Source: Fibrobacterota bacterium
GTDB taxonomy: Bacteria > Fibrobacterota > Fibrobacteria > UBA11236
Length of the DNA: 64,000 bases
Assembly (NCBI GenBank): GCA_947482115.1
Contig: CANKII010000002.1
Location: forward strand, 360,137-424,136
Reading direction: 5' to 3'
Under the pieces are notes generated by a model, which saw only the letters and a list, made by a program, of their open reading frames with translations, made no database searches and had not been told where the DNA came from. Below are positions 53,383 to 62,716 of the stretch, in pieces; the stretch's first letter is position 1; each line of letters begins with the position of its first letter. The position numbers and the translations under genes were made by a program.

Positions 53383-55077
53383 CTATTGCACAAATCGGGC
53401 GCGCAGAACTCCCGTTGCAATCCCGGAGGGGATTTGCAAATGTGATGCCGCCGCTGCTTTTTCAGACCAAACCATTTTGCCGCGCAAGTCATAAAGTTCC
53501 ACTGCAGAAAATCCCTTGGGGATGTCGATGAAGCCGGAGCCCGTGGCGTTAAAGATCAAGCCGGATTTGTCGGTGACGGAACGGGAAATGTTCCATTGCG
53601 AAATGGGCGTGGTTCTCGCGGTTAACTGGGCATGGGACAGGCGATAAATTTCATGGTACAGTCTTTCGCCAGAGGGGAGAGGGTTTGTGGTGCCGCCTAT
53701 GGAGCCCGCATAATGCCAGTCCACTTCCACGGAGTAAAGGTTTCCATAGGAGTCTTCGGCGATTTGAACAATTCCATTGTGGCCATCGGTATTTTCGGCC
53801 GCAGTATTAACAGAGGCAGGTGCCGAGCCCACTAATTGGGGCGCTGTCATGCCTTCCTTCAGGACATAAAAAGAGTCTGTTTGGACATCAGATATAAAGT
53901 GGTATCCATAAAAAGGTGAAGCCGGATCTCCTCGGAAGGCTGGACCGACGACTACGCAATGGAAGCGCAGCGAACCGCTGGTGTGAGACAATGACCATGC
54001 CGGGTTCGTTATGCTGTCACAAGTAAAACCCGGCCTTGCAGTTTGTGTACCGGCTTTATAGTTGGCTGGAACGTTTGTAGATGTGCTCGTGGGAATGCCG
54101 TTTGTGCCTCCCAAAGTAAATCCACCCGGGCAATTGCCTTCCACGCCGTGGGTATCGGTGAAGGGTTCTGAATTGCCACCGTCATCCCAACCGTAAATTT
54201 GCCCGGCCTGCACGAGATTGATCGATTCCCAATGATCTTCACCCACATCTCCAACCCACAATTTTCCGGTTTGGAAATCCACATTGAAGCTCCACGGATT
54301 CCGAAGCCCCATGGCCCAAATTTCCTTCTTGAGGTTGGGCTTGGTGCTGTTGTAATAGGGGTTGGTGGTGGGAATGGCGTACATCTTTCCCGGGTCCTGA
54401 TGATCCACGTCGATGCGCAGCATCTTTCGGCCATAGGTCGTGTCCGACCACCCATGGTGTGAATAGAAAGATGTGCCGATATACAAATAGCCGTCCAGCC
54501 CGAAATTCATGCTTTGAACGCCGTATGTTGCGGGATGGTAAAACCTGAAAATGGTGGTGTCGCGCGTAGCGGTTTGATAATTGGCGTTCATGATCCAGCG
54601 TTCCACATTGACGTAGCCGTCACTGCGCACTGCATCGTTCACCGTGGTGTTATAGCCAAAATAAACCACGAAGAAATAATGGTTCTGCAAAAAGTTGGGG
54701 TGAAAGGCAATACCCCAAGCACCCATTTCGCTACGCAAGCCCTGCTTTGTTTTGGCTTGAAAATCGGCCAGAGTGCCCTTGGAATAGGTTTTAATCGCTC
54801 CGGGAGCATACGTCTTGGTGGTATCGGGGTAAAGCCTGTAGATAAGGCCGCGTTGATCCAGAACGACAAAATGCTGTAGTTTACCTGGGACTTCCCACAT
54901 ACCGACAGTTCGGGCGCCATCACGAACAAAGCTGACTTGATTGGTATCGTAAAAAGGAACCAAGGTAACACCGGTAGGTAAAGTCTGTGCACCCGCTTGA
55001 ACCCGAAGAAGGATGAAAACAAAGAGAATCAAACCGGCAAAGGCTTTTCCAAAACGAAAGAGAAAGAGTCCGTTCAC
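53383..55077 (-). CDS. Quinoprotein-type sugar dehydrogenase, exported (paralog 2)
   Basis: 564 residues; same propeller family as the next gene (GMWEVPGKLQHFVVL, AFHPNFLQNHYFFVVY, GLDGYLYIG, RKMLRIDVDH, MGLRNPWSFNV, VGDVGEDHWESIN) and the same style of tail (VELYDLRGKMVWSE...GVLRARFVQ). The GTG at 55077 is chosen because AGGAGAAACATT stands directly before it and a signal peptide (FGKAFAGLILFVFILLRVQA) begins soon after; the frame runs open 45 codons further. First gene of the six-gene operon, 30 bases from paralog 1. Confidence 0.86.
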   Translation of the reverse strand: MNGLFLFRFGKAFAGLILFVFILLRVQAGAQTLPTGVTLVPFYDTNQVSFVRDGARTVGMWEVPGKLQHFVVLDQRGLIYRLYPDTTKTYAPGAIKTYSKGTLADFQAKTKQGLRSEMGAWGIAFHPNFLQNHYFFVVYFGYNTTVNDAVRSDGYVNVERWIMNANYQTATRDTTIFRFYHPATYGVQSMNFGLDGYLYIGTSFYSHHGWSDTTYGRKMLRIDVDHQDPGKMYAIPTTNPYYNSTKPNLKKEIWAMGLRNPWSFNVDFQTGKLWVGDVGEDHWESINLVQAGQIYGWDDGGNSEPFTDTHGVEGNCPGGFTLGGTNGIPTSTSTNVPANYKAGTQTARPGFTCDSITNPAWSLSHTSGSLRFHCVVVGPAFRGDPASPFYGYHFISDVQTDSFYVLKEGMTAPQLVGSAPASVNTAAENTDGHNGIVQIAEDSYGNLYSVEVDWHYAGSIGGTTNPLPSGERLYHEIYRLSHAQLTARTTPISQWNISRSVTDKSGLIFNATGSGFIDIPKGFSAVELYDLRGKMVWSEKAAAASHLQIPSGIATGVLRARFVQ

Positions 55078-55266
55078 AATGTTTCTCCTGAGACAAAACC
55101 AACTGAAATGTATCGCCGTTAGCCAATTAGCGCAGCCAAATAGCAGATTTTTTCCTTTATGACGGGGAAAATATACCGGAAAACCGTCATTTCTAATGGC
55201 AATGTTTCTCACTCAAAGGGGATTTTGAGGGAATGAAAGGGGAGATGTGCCGGAACCATCAAAAGA

Positions 55267-55342
55267 TGGTGAGCCAGGGGGGATTTGAACCCACGACCCA
55301 CGCCTTAAAAGGGCGCTGCTCTACCAACTGAGCTACTGGCTC
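55267..55342 (-). tRNA. tRNA-Lys (anticodon TTT)
   Basis: A full cloverleaf on the minus strand: acceptor GAGCCAG/CTGGCTC, D arm GCTC/GAGC, anticodon stem GCGCC/GGCGT with loop CTTTTAA (anticodon TTT), T loop TTCAAAT. The 3' ACCA is encoded in the gene. The T stem has one mismatch (second pair T-C), which is unusual but tolerable. It stands alone. Confidence 0.93.
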
Positions 55343-55422
55343 CCAAAAAATGGGAAGAAGGCAAAGATAAAACCCATTTGCGGATTAGCCAACCGTCATT
55401 GTCGGTGCTATTCGCTCTGGCC

Positions 55423-56472
55423 ATGATTTCTCCCGTCTTGTACCTTGTTGCCGTGCCGTTCCGTTTCCCGCGTTTTACTCCGCCACACTTTGTGTTTTGC
55501 GCAATCCTTCTGGTTTCAGGGGGTGGATGTGATTTGGCGCAAGCCCAAGCGGGCATTGGGACCGAAGAATTTCCAGGGTTGCAAATCATTTCAGCGGCGA
55601 GGCCCGCCGGTGTTGCCGGAGCTTATACCGCATTGGCAGAGGGGGTTAGTTCCATTGGAATCAATCCCGCAGGGTTGGCGAATGAGGATGCCGGTCAATA
55701 TTATTCCGGTTCACTGCGACTGCATCCCGATGCAGCAGATGGCGGGCAAGTGGCTTATAGTCGCCCGTTTCGCAAGAATGCCCGCATTGCGCTCAGCGCT
55801 GCTTATTTGAATTATGGGACCATACCCGGACGGGATGAAAGCAATCAGGCTATTGGAGATCTGAAGCCCTTTTCATTTTATCCGTCGCTCACTTATGCCC
55901 AATCTCTTGGAGATCGCATGACTTGGGGTGTCTCTGCCAAGGCGGCATTGGAAGATCCGGGGGCTTTCGATGGCGCGCATAAAGCACTTGGTGCCGGAGC
56001 GGATGCCGGAATTCAGTATCGCCCAGCCCGAAATTTGGGTCTTGGTGCTTCGGTGGTCAATTTAGGCCCCAAATTGCGCGGACATTCTGCTGATGAAGCG
56101 GCGGGCTCGGGTTGGTTGCCGGGGGCATTCCGGGGTGGAGCCTATTACCATCCCCACGGTCTTGAACGCATGTCGATTGCGTTGGACGCAGAAGTTCCTT
56201 TTCAGGAAACTCCCGCCGTGGCGCTGGGCTATGAGTATCGCTTCATCCCGGAGTGGGATATCCGCGCTGGAACGCGGTGGGACTACAACGATGTTCGCAA
56301 TCTTTTGGGATGGCTGGGAGCCATACAATCTTCCGAGCTTTATGGTAGCGCTTTAAAAGCCGCAGCCGGAACCACCTTGCGTATGGGCCGCGCCGACGTG
56401 GATTATGCCGTGCAATGGTGGAATGATTTGGGATTTGTCCACGCTCTGACCGTGGCTTGGCGTGTGGATTAA
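55423..56472 (+). CDS. PorV/PorQ-type outer-membrane protein
   Basis: 349 residues. A signal-like N-terminus leads into the family signature GLQIISAARPAGVAGAYTALAEG...SIGINPAGLA, followed by beta strands with FPSLTYAQ-type repeats and a C-terminal WRVD. PorV acts in type IX secretion as shuttle for cargo with C-terminal sorting tails; PorQ and UPF0164 relatives are similar. Such a gene next to an operon of sorting-tail proteins is telling. The ATG at 55423 is preferred; a TTG at 55378 would add 15 residues. Confidence 0.82.
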   Translation: MISPVLYLVAVPFRFPRFTPPHFVFCAILLVSGGGCDLAQAQAGIGTEEFPGLQIISAARPAGVAGAYTALAEGVSSIGINPAGLANEDAGQYYSGSLRLHPDAADGGQVAYSRPFRKNARIALSAAYLNYGTIPGRDESNQAIGDLKPFSFYPSLTYAQSLGDRMTWGVSAKAALEDPGAFDGAHKALGAGADAGIQYRPARNLGLGASVVNLGPKLRGHSADEAAGSGWLPGAFRGGAYYHPHGLERMSIALDAEVPFQETPAVALGYEYRFIPEWDIRAGTRWDYNDVRNLLGWLGAIQSSELYGSALKAAAGTTLRMGRADVDYAVQWWNDLGFVHALTVAWRVD

Positions 56473-56484
56473 AACGCTTTCGCT

Positions 56485-57219
56485 TTAATTGTCGAGGCGG
56501 TAACCCAAGCCCGGCAGGTTGACGATTTTCTTGCCAAGTTCCGGTCCCAGTTTACTCCGCAGCGAAGACACATGCACTTTCACCGTGTGCGAATCCACGG
56601 GCGCGGATTCGCCATAACCCCAGACGGTGTGATAAAGATGGGTAGTGTAAACCACTTGGCCGCGACGGCGAAGGAAAGTCACCAGCAAATCGAATTCCTT
56701 GCGGGTAAGGGCCACAGGTGCGCTGTTCACGAACACCTTGCGGGCGCGCAAATCCAAAATCAGACCTTCCATTTGCAAGTCGGCATCCGGCAAATCAGCG
56801 GGGGGGGAATAGCGACGCAAGCTGGCGCGAATGCGGGCGCGCAACAATTCTTCCGAGGCGGGTTGGACGATATAATCGTCTGCGCCCTGGGAGTATCCCT
56901 GCAATTCGGTTTCCTCATCCGCCAAACCGCGGGAGAGCAGAACCACGGGAATGGAACTCGTGTAAGGACTTGATTTTAATTCTGCGCAAAGGGTCAATGC
57001 GGAACCGTCATTACCCAGATTCAACAGAATGAGATAAGGCTGTCGCGCCTTGGTTTGGACCAGCAAATCTCCTGGGGCCACGATGGTTACCTGAAAACCG
57101 TTTGTTTCAATCAACGGACGAAGGATTTTTGCGAACGAAGGGTCCGGTTCCACCATAAGCACCAGTTTTTTGGTGGTTTGGGTCCGGAAGGCGGGGATGG
57201 GGTTTGATTCAGAAATCAT
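56485..57219 (-). CDS. OmpR-type response regulator with degenerate receiver
   Basis: 244 residues. The receiver domain (about 18-135) has the fold, but the phospho-acceptor aspartate is replaced by Asn67 in ILLNLGNDG and the conserved lysine by Gln119 in DYIVQPA; the acidic pair survives as EPD (24-26). The C-terminal winged helix (about 148-243; LTRKEFDLLVTFLRR, HTVKVHVSSLRSKLG, GLGYRL) is intact. It should bind DNA but not be switched by ordinary phosphorylation (inference). No histidine kinase is adjacent. Confidence 0.9.
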   Translation of the reverse strand: MISESNPIPAFRTQTTKKLVLMVEPDPSFAKILRPLIETNGFQVTIVAPGDLLVQTKARQPYLILLNLGNDGSALTLCAELKSSPYTSSIPVVLLSRGLADEETELQGYSQGADDYIVQPASEELLRARIRASLRRYSPPADLPDADLQMEGLILDLRARKVFVNSAPVALTRKEFDLLVTFLRRRGQVVYTTHLYHTVWGYGESAPVDSHTVKVHVSSLRSKLGPELGKKIVNLPGLGYRLDN

Positions 57220-57323
57220 GAGGCTGAAGATATAAAAACAGATTCAAATCTTCCTGAAATCCATTAAACCGGGGCGGATGTGTATTTTCAAAGGCAGTAT
57301 TAACCTGTTTGAAGGAGAATCGT

Positions 57324-57785
57324 ATGCCTGTCAAAAAAGCCCCGGATTTTTCCCTGCCCGATGAAACCGGTCATGTCTGGAAACTCAAGGACTTTCGCGG
57401 GAAAAAACTGGTGTTGTATTTCTACCCCAAGGACGCCACTCCGGGTTGCACGGTCGAGGCCTGCGACTTTCGGGACAACATGAACCGGGTGGTGAAGGCG
57501 GGCGCGGCGGTTGCGGGAGTCAGCGCGGATTCGGTGGAAAGCCATCGCAAGTTCAAGGAAAAACAGGAACTGAATTTTCCGCTGCTCAGCGATCCGGATA
57601 AAAAAATGCTGGAGGCCTATGGCGTGTGGCAGGAGAAAAGTCTGTATGGCCGCAAGTTTATGGGAATCGTCCGCACAACTTTGATCATCGACGAAAAGGG
57701 AAACATCGTGAAAGAGTTTCCGAAGGTGAAAGTTACGGGGCATGTGGATGATGTTCTTGCTGCGTTAAAGACCCTCACCCCATAA
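57324..57785 (+). CDS. bcp: Thioredoxin-dependent peroxiredoxin (Bcp/PrxQ)
   Basis: A 153-residue atypical 2-Cys peroxiredoxin that reduces hydroperoxides. The active site YPKDATPGCTVEACDFRD holds the peroxidatic and resolving cysteines five residues apart, typical of BCP. AAGGAGAATCGT precedes the ATG at 57324, which decides the start over an upstream in-frame codon. The unknown gene that follows starts directly at the stop. Confidence 0.95.
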   Translation: MPVKKAPDFSLPDETGHVWKLKDFRGKKLVLYFYPKDATPGCTVEACDFRDNMNRVVKAGAAVAGVSADSVESHRKFKEKQELNFPLLSDPDKKMLEAYGVWQEKSLYGRKFMGIVRTTLIIDEKGNIVKEFPKVKVTGHVDDVLAALKTLTP

Positions 57786-58382
57786 ATGAAAAACGCCTTT
57801 GGCATACTCTTTGTGATACAGGCATTGTTCATCAATTCCCATGCACGTTTGCAAGGCGACTGTCACCAAAATTACCTGCTGCTCTTAGCTCACAGCCCCT
57901 TGTTGGTTAAAGGAAAAATTACTGAGGTGGAAGGTTTTCGGATGAAGCTGCAGGTTTTTGAAAATGTTTGGGGGAAGTTGACCCCGGGGAATATTGACGT
58001 GGATGTTTTTCCAAATCAGGATGATGTGCTTGAAAGTGAACGATCCGTTTTTGTTTTCGCGGAAAAGGTGAACGACACCCTGTATTCTTCCGGGTATAAT
58101 GGATGTGGCGTCATCGAATCGAGGAATGACTCGGTAGCGTTGGGCATGTTTTATAACGTGAATCCCGACGTTGTTAGTGAATCTGATTTCTTGCTGGGGA
58201 TGAAAAATATTCGCGAGGGCAAAGCATCCCGGTTGACGGGAGCCAGCCATTTCAGCGATACGCTGGCGAAGGTAAACGAGGATTTTTACAACATGGAAAA
58301 CAATCTGGATTATCCCTGGTGGTTTTTCCTGGTGATGGCCTCGGTGACGACAGTACAAATGATGATGTTCCTCTGGCACTGA
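57786..58382 (+). CDS. Membrane-anchored exported protein, function unknown
   Basis: 198 residues. A signal peptide (about 1-20) is followed by a beta-rich domain in which [19 protein letters not shown] and [21 protein letters not shown] recall TIMP/netrin-like OB folds, with paired cysteines near 26 and 107. The C-terminus ends in a hydrophobic helix ([20 protein letters not shown]). Base use is more AT-rich than in bcp and the following gene. The start abuts the bcp stop, so it is cotranscribed. Confidence 0.7.
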   Translation: MKNAFGILFVIQALFINSHARLQGDCHQNYLLLLAHSPLLVKGKITEVEGFRMKLQVFENVWGKLTPGNIDVDVFPNQDDVLESERSVFVFAEKVNDTLYSSGYNGCGVIESRNDSVALGMFYNVNPDVVSESDFLLGMKNIREGKASRLTGASHFSDTLAKVNEDFYNMENNLDYPWWFFLVMASVTTVQMMMFLWH

Positions 58383-58405
58383 TTCGAATCGGACGGGATT
58401 TTTCC

Positions 58406-60406
58406 ATGCTTAATGCACTAAGTAAATCGGCCAGCCCCTATCTGCGCCAGCATCAAAACAATCCCGTCGATTGGGTTGAATGGGGTGACGAGACTTTTGT
58501 GAAGGCGAAAAACGAAAACAAGCTGGTGCTGGTCAGCGTTGGATACGCCGCCTGTCATTGGTGCCATGTCATGGCGCATGAATCTTTCGAGGACGAAGCC
58601 GTCGCCGAGGTGATGAACAAACACTTTATTTGCATCAAAGTGGACCGCGAAGAAAGACCCGATGTCGATCAGGTTTATCTCGAAGCTGTTCAACTGATGA
58701 CAGGCCGCGGAGGCTGGCCGCTTAACTGTTTCATCCTGCCCGACGGGCAGCCTGTATTTGGCGGAACCTATTTCCGGCCCGACCAATGGAAGGATTTGCT
58801 GGAACGGTTGGCCGAAGTGTGGGAAAAAGATCCTGCAGCGGTTTCCAAACAAGCGGAACAAATCACGGCGCATTTAAAAAAGGATGAAACACGAAGTGGG
58901 GAAGGCTCACGCGCTCCTGTTTCATGGCCGGGTGTTTACGCAGCCTTCGCCTCGCGTTTTGATCGCAAGCTCGGCGGAAGAGGCTCAGCTCCAAAATTCC
59001 CCATGCCTTGTGAATGGCAATTCCTGTTGCGCTATGGCGTTTACAAACAGGATGAAAACGCCTTGAAGCAAGTACGGTTGACTTTGGATAAAATGGCTGC
59101 CGGGGGGATTTACGATCATCTCGGTGGAGGCTTTGCGCGCTACTCCACCGACGGCGAGTGGAAAGTTCCGCACTTCGAGAAGATGCTGTACGACAACGCC
59201 CAATTGCTCGAGTTGTATGCGGAAGCCGGACTTGCCATGAATAATCCGGCTTATACTGAAACGGCTTTAGGCATCGCGGAGTTTCTGGAAAGGGAATTAT
59301 TGGCGCCCGGAGGGGGATATTGTTCGGCGCTGGATGCGGACAGTGAAGGCGAAGAAGGCCTGTATTACATCTGGACCCGCGTCGAGTTGGAAAAGATTCT
59401 CGGCGACCGGTTTAAATGGTTTGCGGATTTCTGCGGAGTCGATGGCGAAGGTTTGTGGGAGCATGGAAGAAACATTCTTCTCCGTCATCACTCACTTGAA
59501 GCTTTGGCGCAGCAACAAGGCTGGACATTGGACGAAGCAAAACATGAATGGGAAGCGGCCCGCAGGGATTTGCTTGCGGTTCGGGAAAAACGCGAACGCC
59601 CGATGTTGGATGATAAAGTGCTGACTTCATGGAACGGATTGTTACTGAAGGGTTTCGCAACGGCTTATCGATACACGGGTGAAGAGGTTTTGCGACAACG
59701 CGCGATTCGGCTGGCGGATTTTCTTTTGGGAAAAGCATTGCGACCCGATGGCGGGCTGTGGCATCGAGGATGGCAGGGAGAGTTCGCCATCGAAGGGTTT
59801 TTGGAAGACTATGCTTTTCTCACCGAAGGGTTGATCGAACTCTATCAATGCACTTTCGTAGAACGTTATTTGCATCGGGCACATTCTTTAATCGAATATG
59901 CTTTGATTCATTTTGGCGATGCCAATTCTCCACTTCTTTTCTTTACTGCAGACAATGCGCCCCAAGTGTTGGTTCGTAAAAAGGAAGTGATGGACAATGT
60001 CATTCCTTCTTCGAACGCCGCCTTTGCGCGAGTTCTCTTGTTTCTTGGGGATTATCATCTGGACTCCCATTATCGTGAACGTGCTGAAGCCATGCTGGCG
60101 GCTATTCGCGGGGAATTGCCGGTGTATGCATCGGCGTATGCCTGTTGGGCGCAAGTGTGTTTCATGGAGGATGTTCCCTCTGCAACTTTTGTCGTAGTGG
60201 GCCTGGGAGCGAAAGATTTTTTCAATGGAGTGGTCAGGAAGTATTCACCGCATTTGCGGCTGGCAGGGAGTAAAGGGGATTCGTCTTTACCGTTATTAAA
60301 TGGGAAGCATCAACAGGGAAAGACTTTTGCTTTTCGTTGTGAGTCTGGCACCTGTGGTTTGCCGGTGGAGAATTGGAAAGACTTGTTATCTGCCGACCTT
60401 CGATGA
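58406..60406 (+). CDS. Thioredoxin-domain protein of the DUF255/YyaL family
   Basis: 666 residues. The N-terminal DUF255 thioredoxin-like domain (1-165) begins [16 protein letters not shown] and has active site [15 protein letters not shown] (CxxC as CHWC). The rest (about 170-660) is an alpha/alpha-barrel region of the N-acylglucosamine epimerase-like kind, with [13 protein letters not shown]. Members (human spermatogenesis-associated protein 20, B. subtilis YyaL) have unclear roles. The ATG at 58406 starts exactly at the conserved N-terminus. Confidence 0.93.
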   Translation: MLNALSKSASPYLRQHQNNPVDWVEWGDETFVKAKNENKLVLVSVGYAACHWCHVMAHESFEDEAVAEVMNKHFICIKVDREERPDVDQVYLEAVQLMTGRGGWPLNCFILPDGQPVFGGTYFRPDQWKDLLERLAEVWEKDPAAVSKQAEQITAHLKKDETRSGEGSRAPVSWPGVYAAFASRFDRKLGGRGSAPKFPMPCEWQFLLRYGVYKQDENALKQVRLTLDKMAAGGIYDHLGGGFARYSTDGEWKVPHFEKMLYDNAQLLELYAEAGLAMNNPAYTETALGIAEFLERELLAPGGGYCSALDADSEGEEGLYYIWTRVELEKILGDRFKWFADFCGVDGEGLWEHGRNILLRHHSLEALAQQQGWTLDEAKHEWEAARRDLLAVREKRERPMLDDKVLTSWNGLLLKGFATAYRYTGEEVLRQRAIRLADFLLGKALRPDGGLWHRGWQGEFAIEGFLEDYAFLTEGLIELYQCTFVERYLHRAHSLIEYALIHFGDANSPLLFFTADNAPQVLVRKKEVMDNVIPSSNAAFARVLLFLGDYHLDSHYRERAEAMLAAIRGELPVYASAYACWAQVCFMEDVPSATFVVVGLGAKDFFNGVVRKYSPHLRLAGSKGDSSLPLLNGKHQQGKTFAFRCESGTCGLPVENWKDLLSADLR

Positions 60407-60531
60407 TTACGATTGCACACGGGTAAAATTGTCCGACAAAATAGAGTAGATTCTTACCTTGTAAGGTGTCGGCATAAGGCCGGTAGAATTAGCATCAAGT
60501 TCTTAACCGTTTTTCATCTCAAGGAGTTCCA

Positions 60532-61449
60532 GTGAATAGCGTATCCACTATGGATCAAAAATTGACCCGTATCGGTGTTTTTTATGACGGTAATTTTTTC
60601 CTGCATGTCAGCAACTATTACCTCTACCACCATGAGCGCAACTCCCGCATCAGCATCGACGGCCTGCACACCTTCATTAAAAACAAGGTGGCGGAATCCG
60701 AAGGTACGGATCCGCGTCACTGCACCATCGTGGACGCCCATTATTTCCGGGGTCGGCTGCCCTCGAAGATCGCGGAAGAGCGCAACCGCCTGCTGGGCGA
60801 GCGTGTGTTTGAGGACATTCTGCTTCGCCAGAACATCACCACCCATTATCTGCCGGTGACTTCGGCGGGGGAGAAGGGGATTGACGTCTGGCTGGCACTG
60901 GAAACCTATGAACTGGCTGTATACAAACAGTTCAATGTGGTGGTCCTGATTGCGGGCGACGGAGATTTTTTGCCCCTGGTCCGGAAACTCCACACGCTTG
61001 GGACTCGAGTCATGCTGTTGGCGTGGGATTTCAAATACGTGGGTGAGAACGGGGAGGATCGGGAAACTAAAACCGCTCAAGTCCTCTTGCATGAAGTCAT
61101 TTATCCGGTGATGATGTCGAATGTCATTGATGAACCTGCGAATTCGGCAAATCCACTCATCCAGAACCTGTTCCTTCCCGCATCCACGCTTCCAAGGGCT
61201 CCGCGCCCGGCTCCCGTTGAAAGACTGCCTTCCGAGGATTCCGGGTCCTTATACGAGGGAACAGTCAAAAAGCTGAAGGAAGGCTACGGTTTCATTCAGG
61301 CCCCACAAATTGAGGGGGACATTTTCTTTTTTCAGGGAGATCTTTTGGATATTGATTTTTCAGATTTGCAGGAAGGGGATGAAGTGGAGTTCAAGATGGG
61401 CACGAACAGCAAGGGAATCACCGCCAAGGAAATCAAGTTCCGCGAATGA
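60532..61449 (+). CDS. NYN-domain (PIN-like) ribonuclease fused to a cold-shock domain
   Basis: 305 residues. Residues 12-190 form a NYN/LabA-DUF88 nuclease-like domain: VFYDGNFF (Asp19), GEKGIDVWLALETYELA and LIAGDGDFLPLVRKL carry the acidic metal ligands. Residues about 232-303 form a cold-shock domain with GYGFIQ (RNP1) and DIFFFQ (RNP2). It is likely an RNA-cleaving enzyme guided by the cold-shock module (inference). GTG start at 60532 with AAGGAG 5 bases upstream; an ATG at 60550 is possible. Its stop overlaps the mqnA start (ATGA). Confidence 0.88.
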   Translation: MNSVSTMDQKLTRIGVFYDGNFFLHVSNYYLYHHERNSRISIDGLHTFIKNKVAESEGTDPRHCTIVDAHYFRGRLPSKIAEERNRLLGERVFEDILLRQNITTHYLPVTSAGEKGIDVWLALETYELAVYKQFNVVVLIAGDGDFLPLVRKLHTLGTRVMLLAWDFKYVGENGEDRETKTAQVLLHEVIYPVMMSNVIDEPANSANPLIQNLFLPASTLPRAPRPAPVERLPSEDSGSLYEGTVKKLKEGYGFIQAPQIEGDIFFFQGDLLDIDFSDLQEGDEVEFKMGTNSKGITAKEIKFRE

Positions 61450-62267
61450 GTTCCACTTTGCAGGTGGGACGCATTCCCTTTCTGGTGTGCGCCCCCTATT
61501 TCCACGGTTCCCTGAAAGGTATTTCGGGTGTGCGCTTTGAGGACGGTTCCCCCCGGACTTTGAATGCCCTGCTGTCCTCAGGTGAAATTGATTGCGCGCC
61601 TTCCTCCAGCCTGGAATACGCTTTGCATTCGGATCGCTATGTGTTGCTTCCCGGTCTGTGCACTTCAGGGCGCGGGGAAGTCAAATCGGTGCTTTTGTTT
61701 TCCAAGGAACCCTGGGAAATGCTGGACGAACAATCCGTCGCCCTGTCGCCTCATTCCGCGACTTCGAACGTGCTGTTTCAGGTGTTGTCCCGGTTTCATT
61801 TTGGGGTGGAACCCGAATGCGTCGAGGCGGATGATGAGCAGTCCGGGCCTCCCATCGCCAAAGTGGCCATTGGGGATGAAGCTCTGCGCGAATCCCGTTC
61901 CGGTCGCTGGCTGCATCGCTACGATCTTGCCGAAGTGTGGCATTCCTGGCAGGGAACGCCGCTGCCTTTTGGCCTGTGGATGGTAAGGGCCGAAGCGTGG
62001 CAGTCCAAGCGGGAAGCCATCATCCAGTATTACGCGCATTTGCAAAAATCATTGGCCGCTTTTTTTGCCGACCCCGAAGCTGCGTTGAAAACATGGGGGG
62101 ATACGTATCCTTTGCCATTGCCGATGGAGGATGCGCTGGCGTTCTTCCCCACGGCGGATTATGAACTCAAGTCCTCTCATGAAGCCGCGCTTCACGCGTT
62201 CTACGGGTATTGTCGCGAGATGGGTTTGTTGCGGGACAATCCCGGCTTGCGGTACATTGCCGCTTAA
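61446..62267 (+). CDS. mqnA: Chorismate dehydratase, futalosine menaquinone pathway
   Basis: 273 residues of the MqnA family, a periplasmic-binding-protein fold that dehydrates chorismate to 3-enolpyruvylbenzoate. Typical blocks are GRIPFLVCAPYF at the start, SSLEYAL, SPHSATSNVL, AIGDEAL and YDLAEVWHSWQGTPLPFGLW. The organism therefore makes menaquinone by the futalosine route, at least in this step; mqnB, C and D are not in the window. Coupled by a 4-base overlap to the NYN gene. Confidence 0.9.
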   Translation: MSSTLQVGRIPFLVCAPYFHGSLKGISGVRFEDGSPRTLNALLSSGEIDCAPSSSLEYALHSDRYVLLPGLCTSGRGEVKSVLLFSKEPWEMLDEQSVALSPHSATSNVLFQVLSRFHFGVEPECVEADDEQSGPPIAKVAIGDEALRESRSGRWLHRYDLAEVWHSWQGTPLPFGLWMVRAEAWQSKREAIIQYYAHLQKSLAAFFADPEAALKTWGDTYPLPLPMEDALAFFPTADYELKSSHEAALHAFYGYCREMGLLRDNPGLRYIAA

Positions 62268-62291
62268 GCGTTCAGATCCGCAGAAAAATTC

Positions 62292-62645
62292 ATGCATATC
62301 CGGATCCCCGACGCCGCCAATTTGAAGCATGGGGAAACGCGTGTGTTCACCTATCCGTCCAAGTATGGGGATCTGCAGGGCTTTGTGATCCGTTATGGGG
62401 AAGGTTTTCACGCCTACGAAAACAAATGCCGTCACTGGCCCATTCCCTTGGACTTTGGTGACGGGGATTTTTTCTACGCCAGATTCGACCGGATCGTGTG
62501 CAAAAGCCATGGAGCGGAATACAATCCCGAAACGGGTATTTGTGACGCCGGACCCTGCCGGGCCGAAGCGCTGACTCGTTTCCCGCTGGTTTTTGAAGGG
62601 GCGGATGCCATTGCAACCGTTCCGGATAAAATTCCCTATCATTGA
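62292..62645 (+). CDS. Rieske [2Fe-2S] protein
   Basis: A 117-residue single-domain Rieske protein. The cluster ligands are CRH (Cys46, His48) and CKSH (Cys70, His73), followed by GAEYNPETG. It has no signal or membrane helix, so it is a soluble ferredoxin-like carrier or a subunit of an oxygenase rather than a bc1 subunit. It follows mqnA by 24 bases; a link to quinone metabolism is possible but unproven. Confidence 0.93.
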   Translation: MHIRIPDAANLKHGETRVFTYPSKYGDLQGFVIRYGEGFHAYENKCRHWPIPLDFGDGDFFYARFDRIVCKSHGAEYNPETGICDAGPCRAEALTRFPLVFEGADAIATVPDKIPYH

Positions 62646-62716
62646 AAACAAAACCGAAAACGCAAGATTGTAATTTACGGGCACGATAAAAATCCCAGAC
62701 ATCAGGAGAAAATTCC

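Noticed and set aside
60407..60531. TTGTAA...TAGAAT as promoter for the NYN gene
   Set aside because: The spacer counts 19 bases and the -35 match is poor; a promoter must lie here but cannot be placed.
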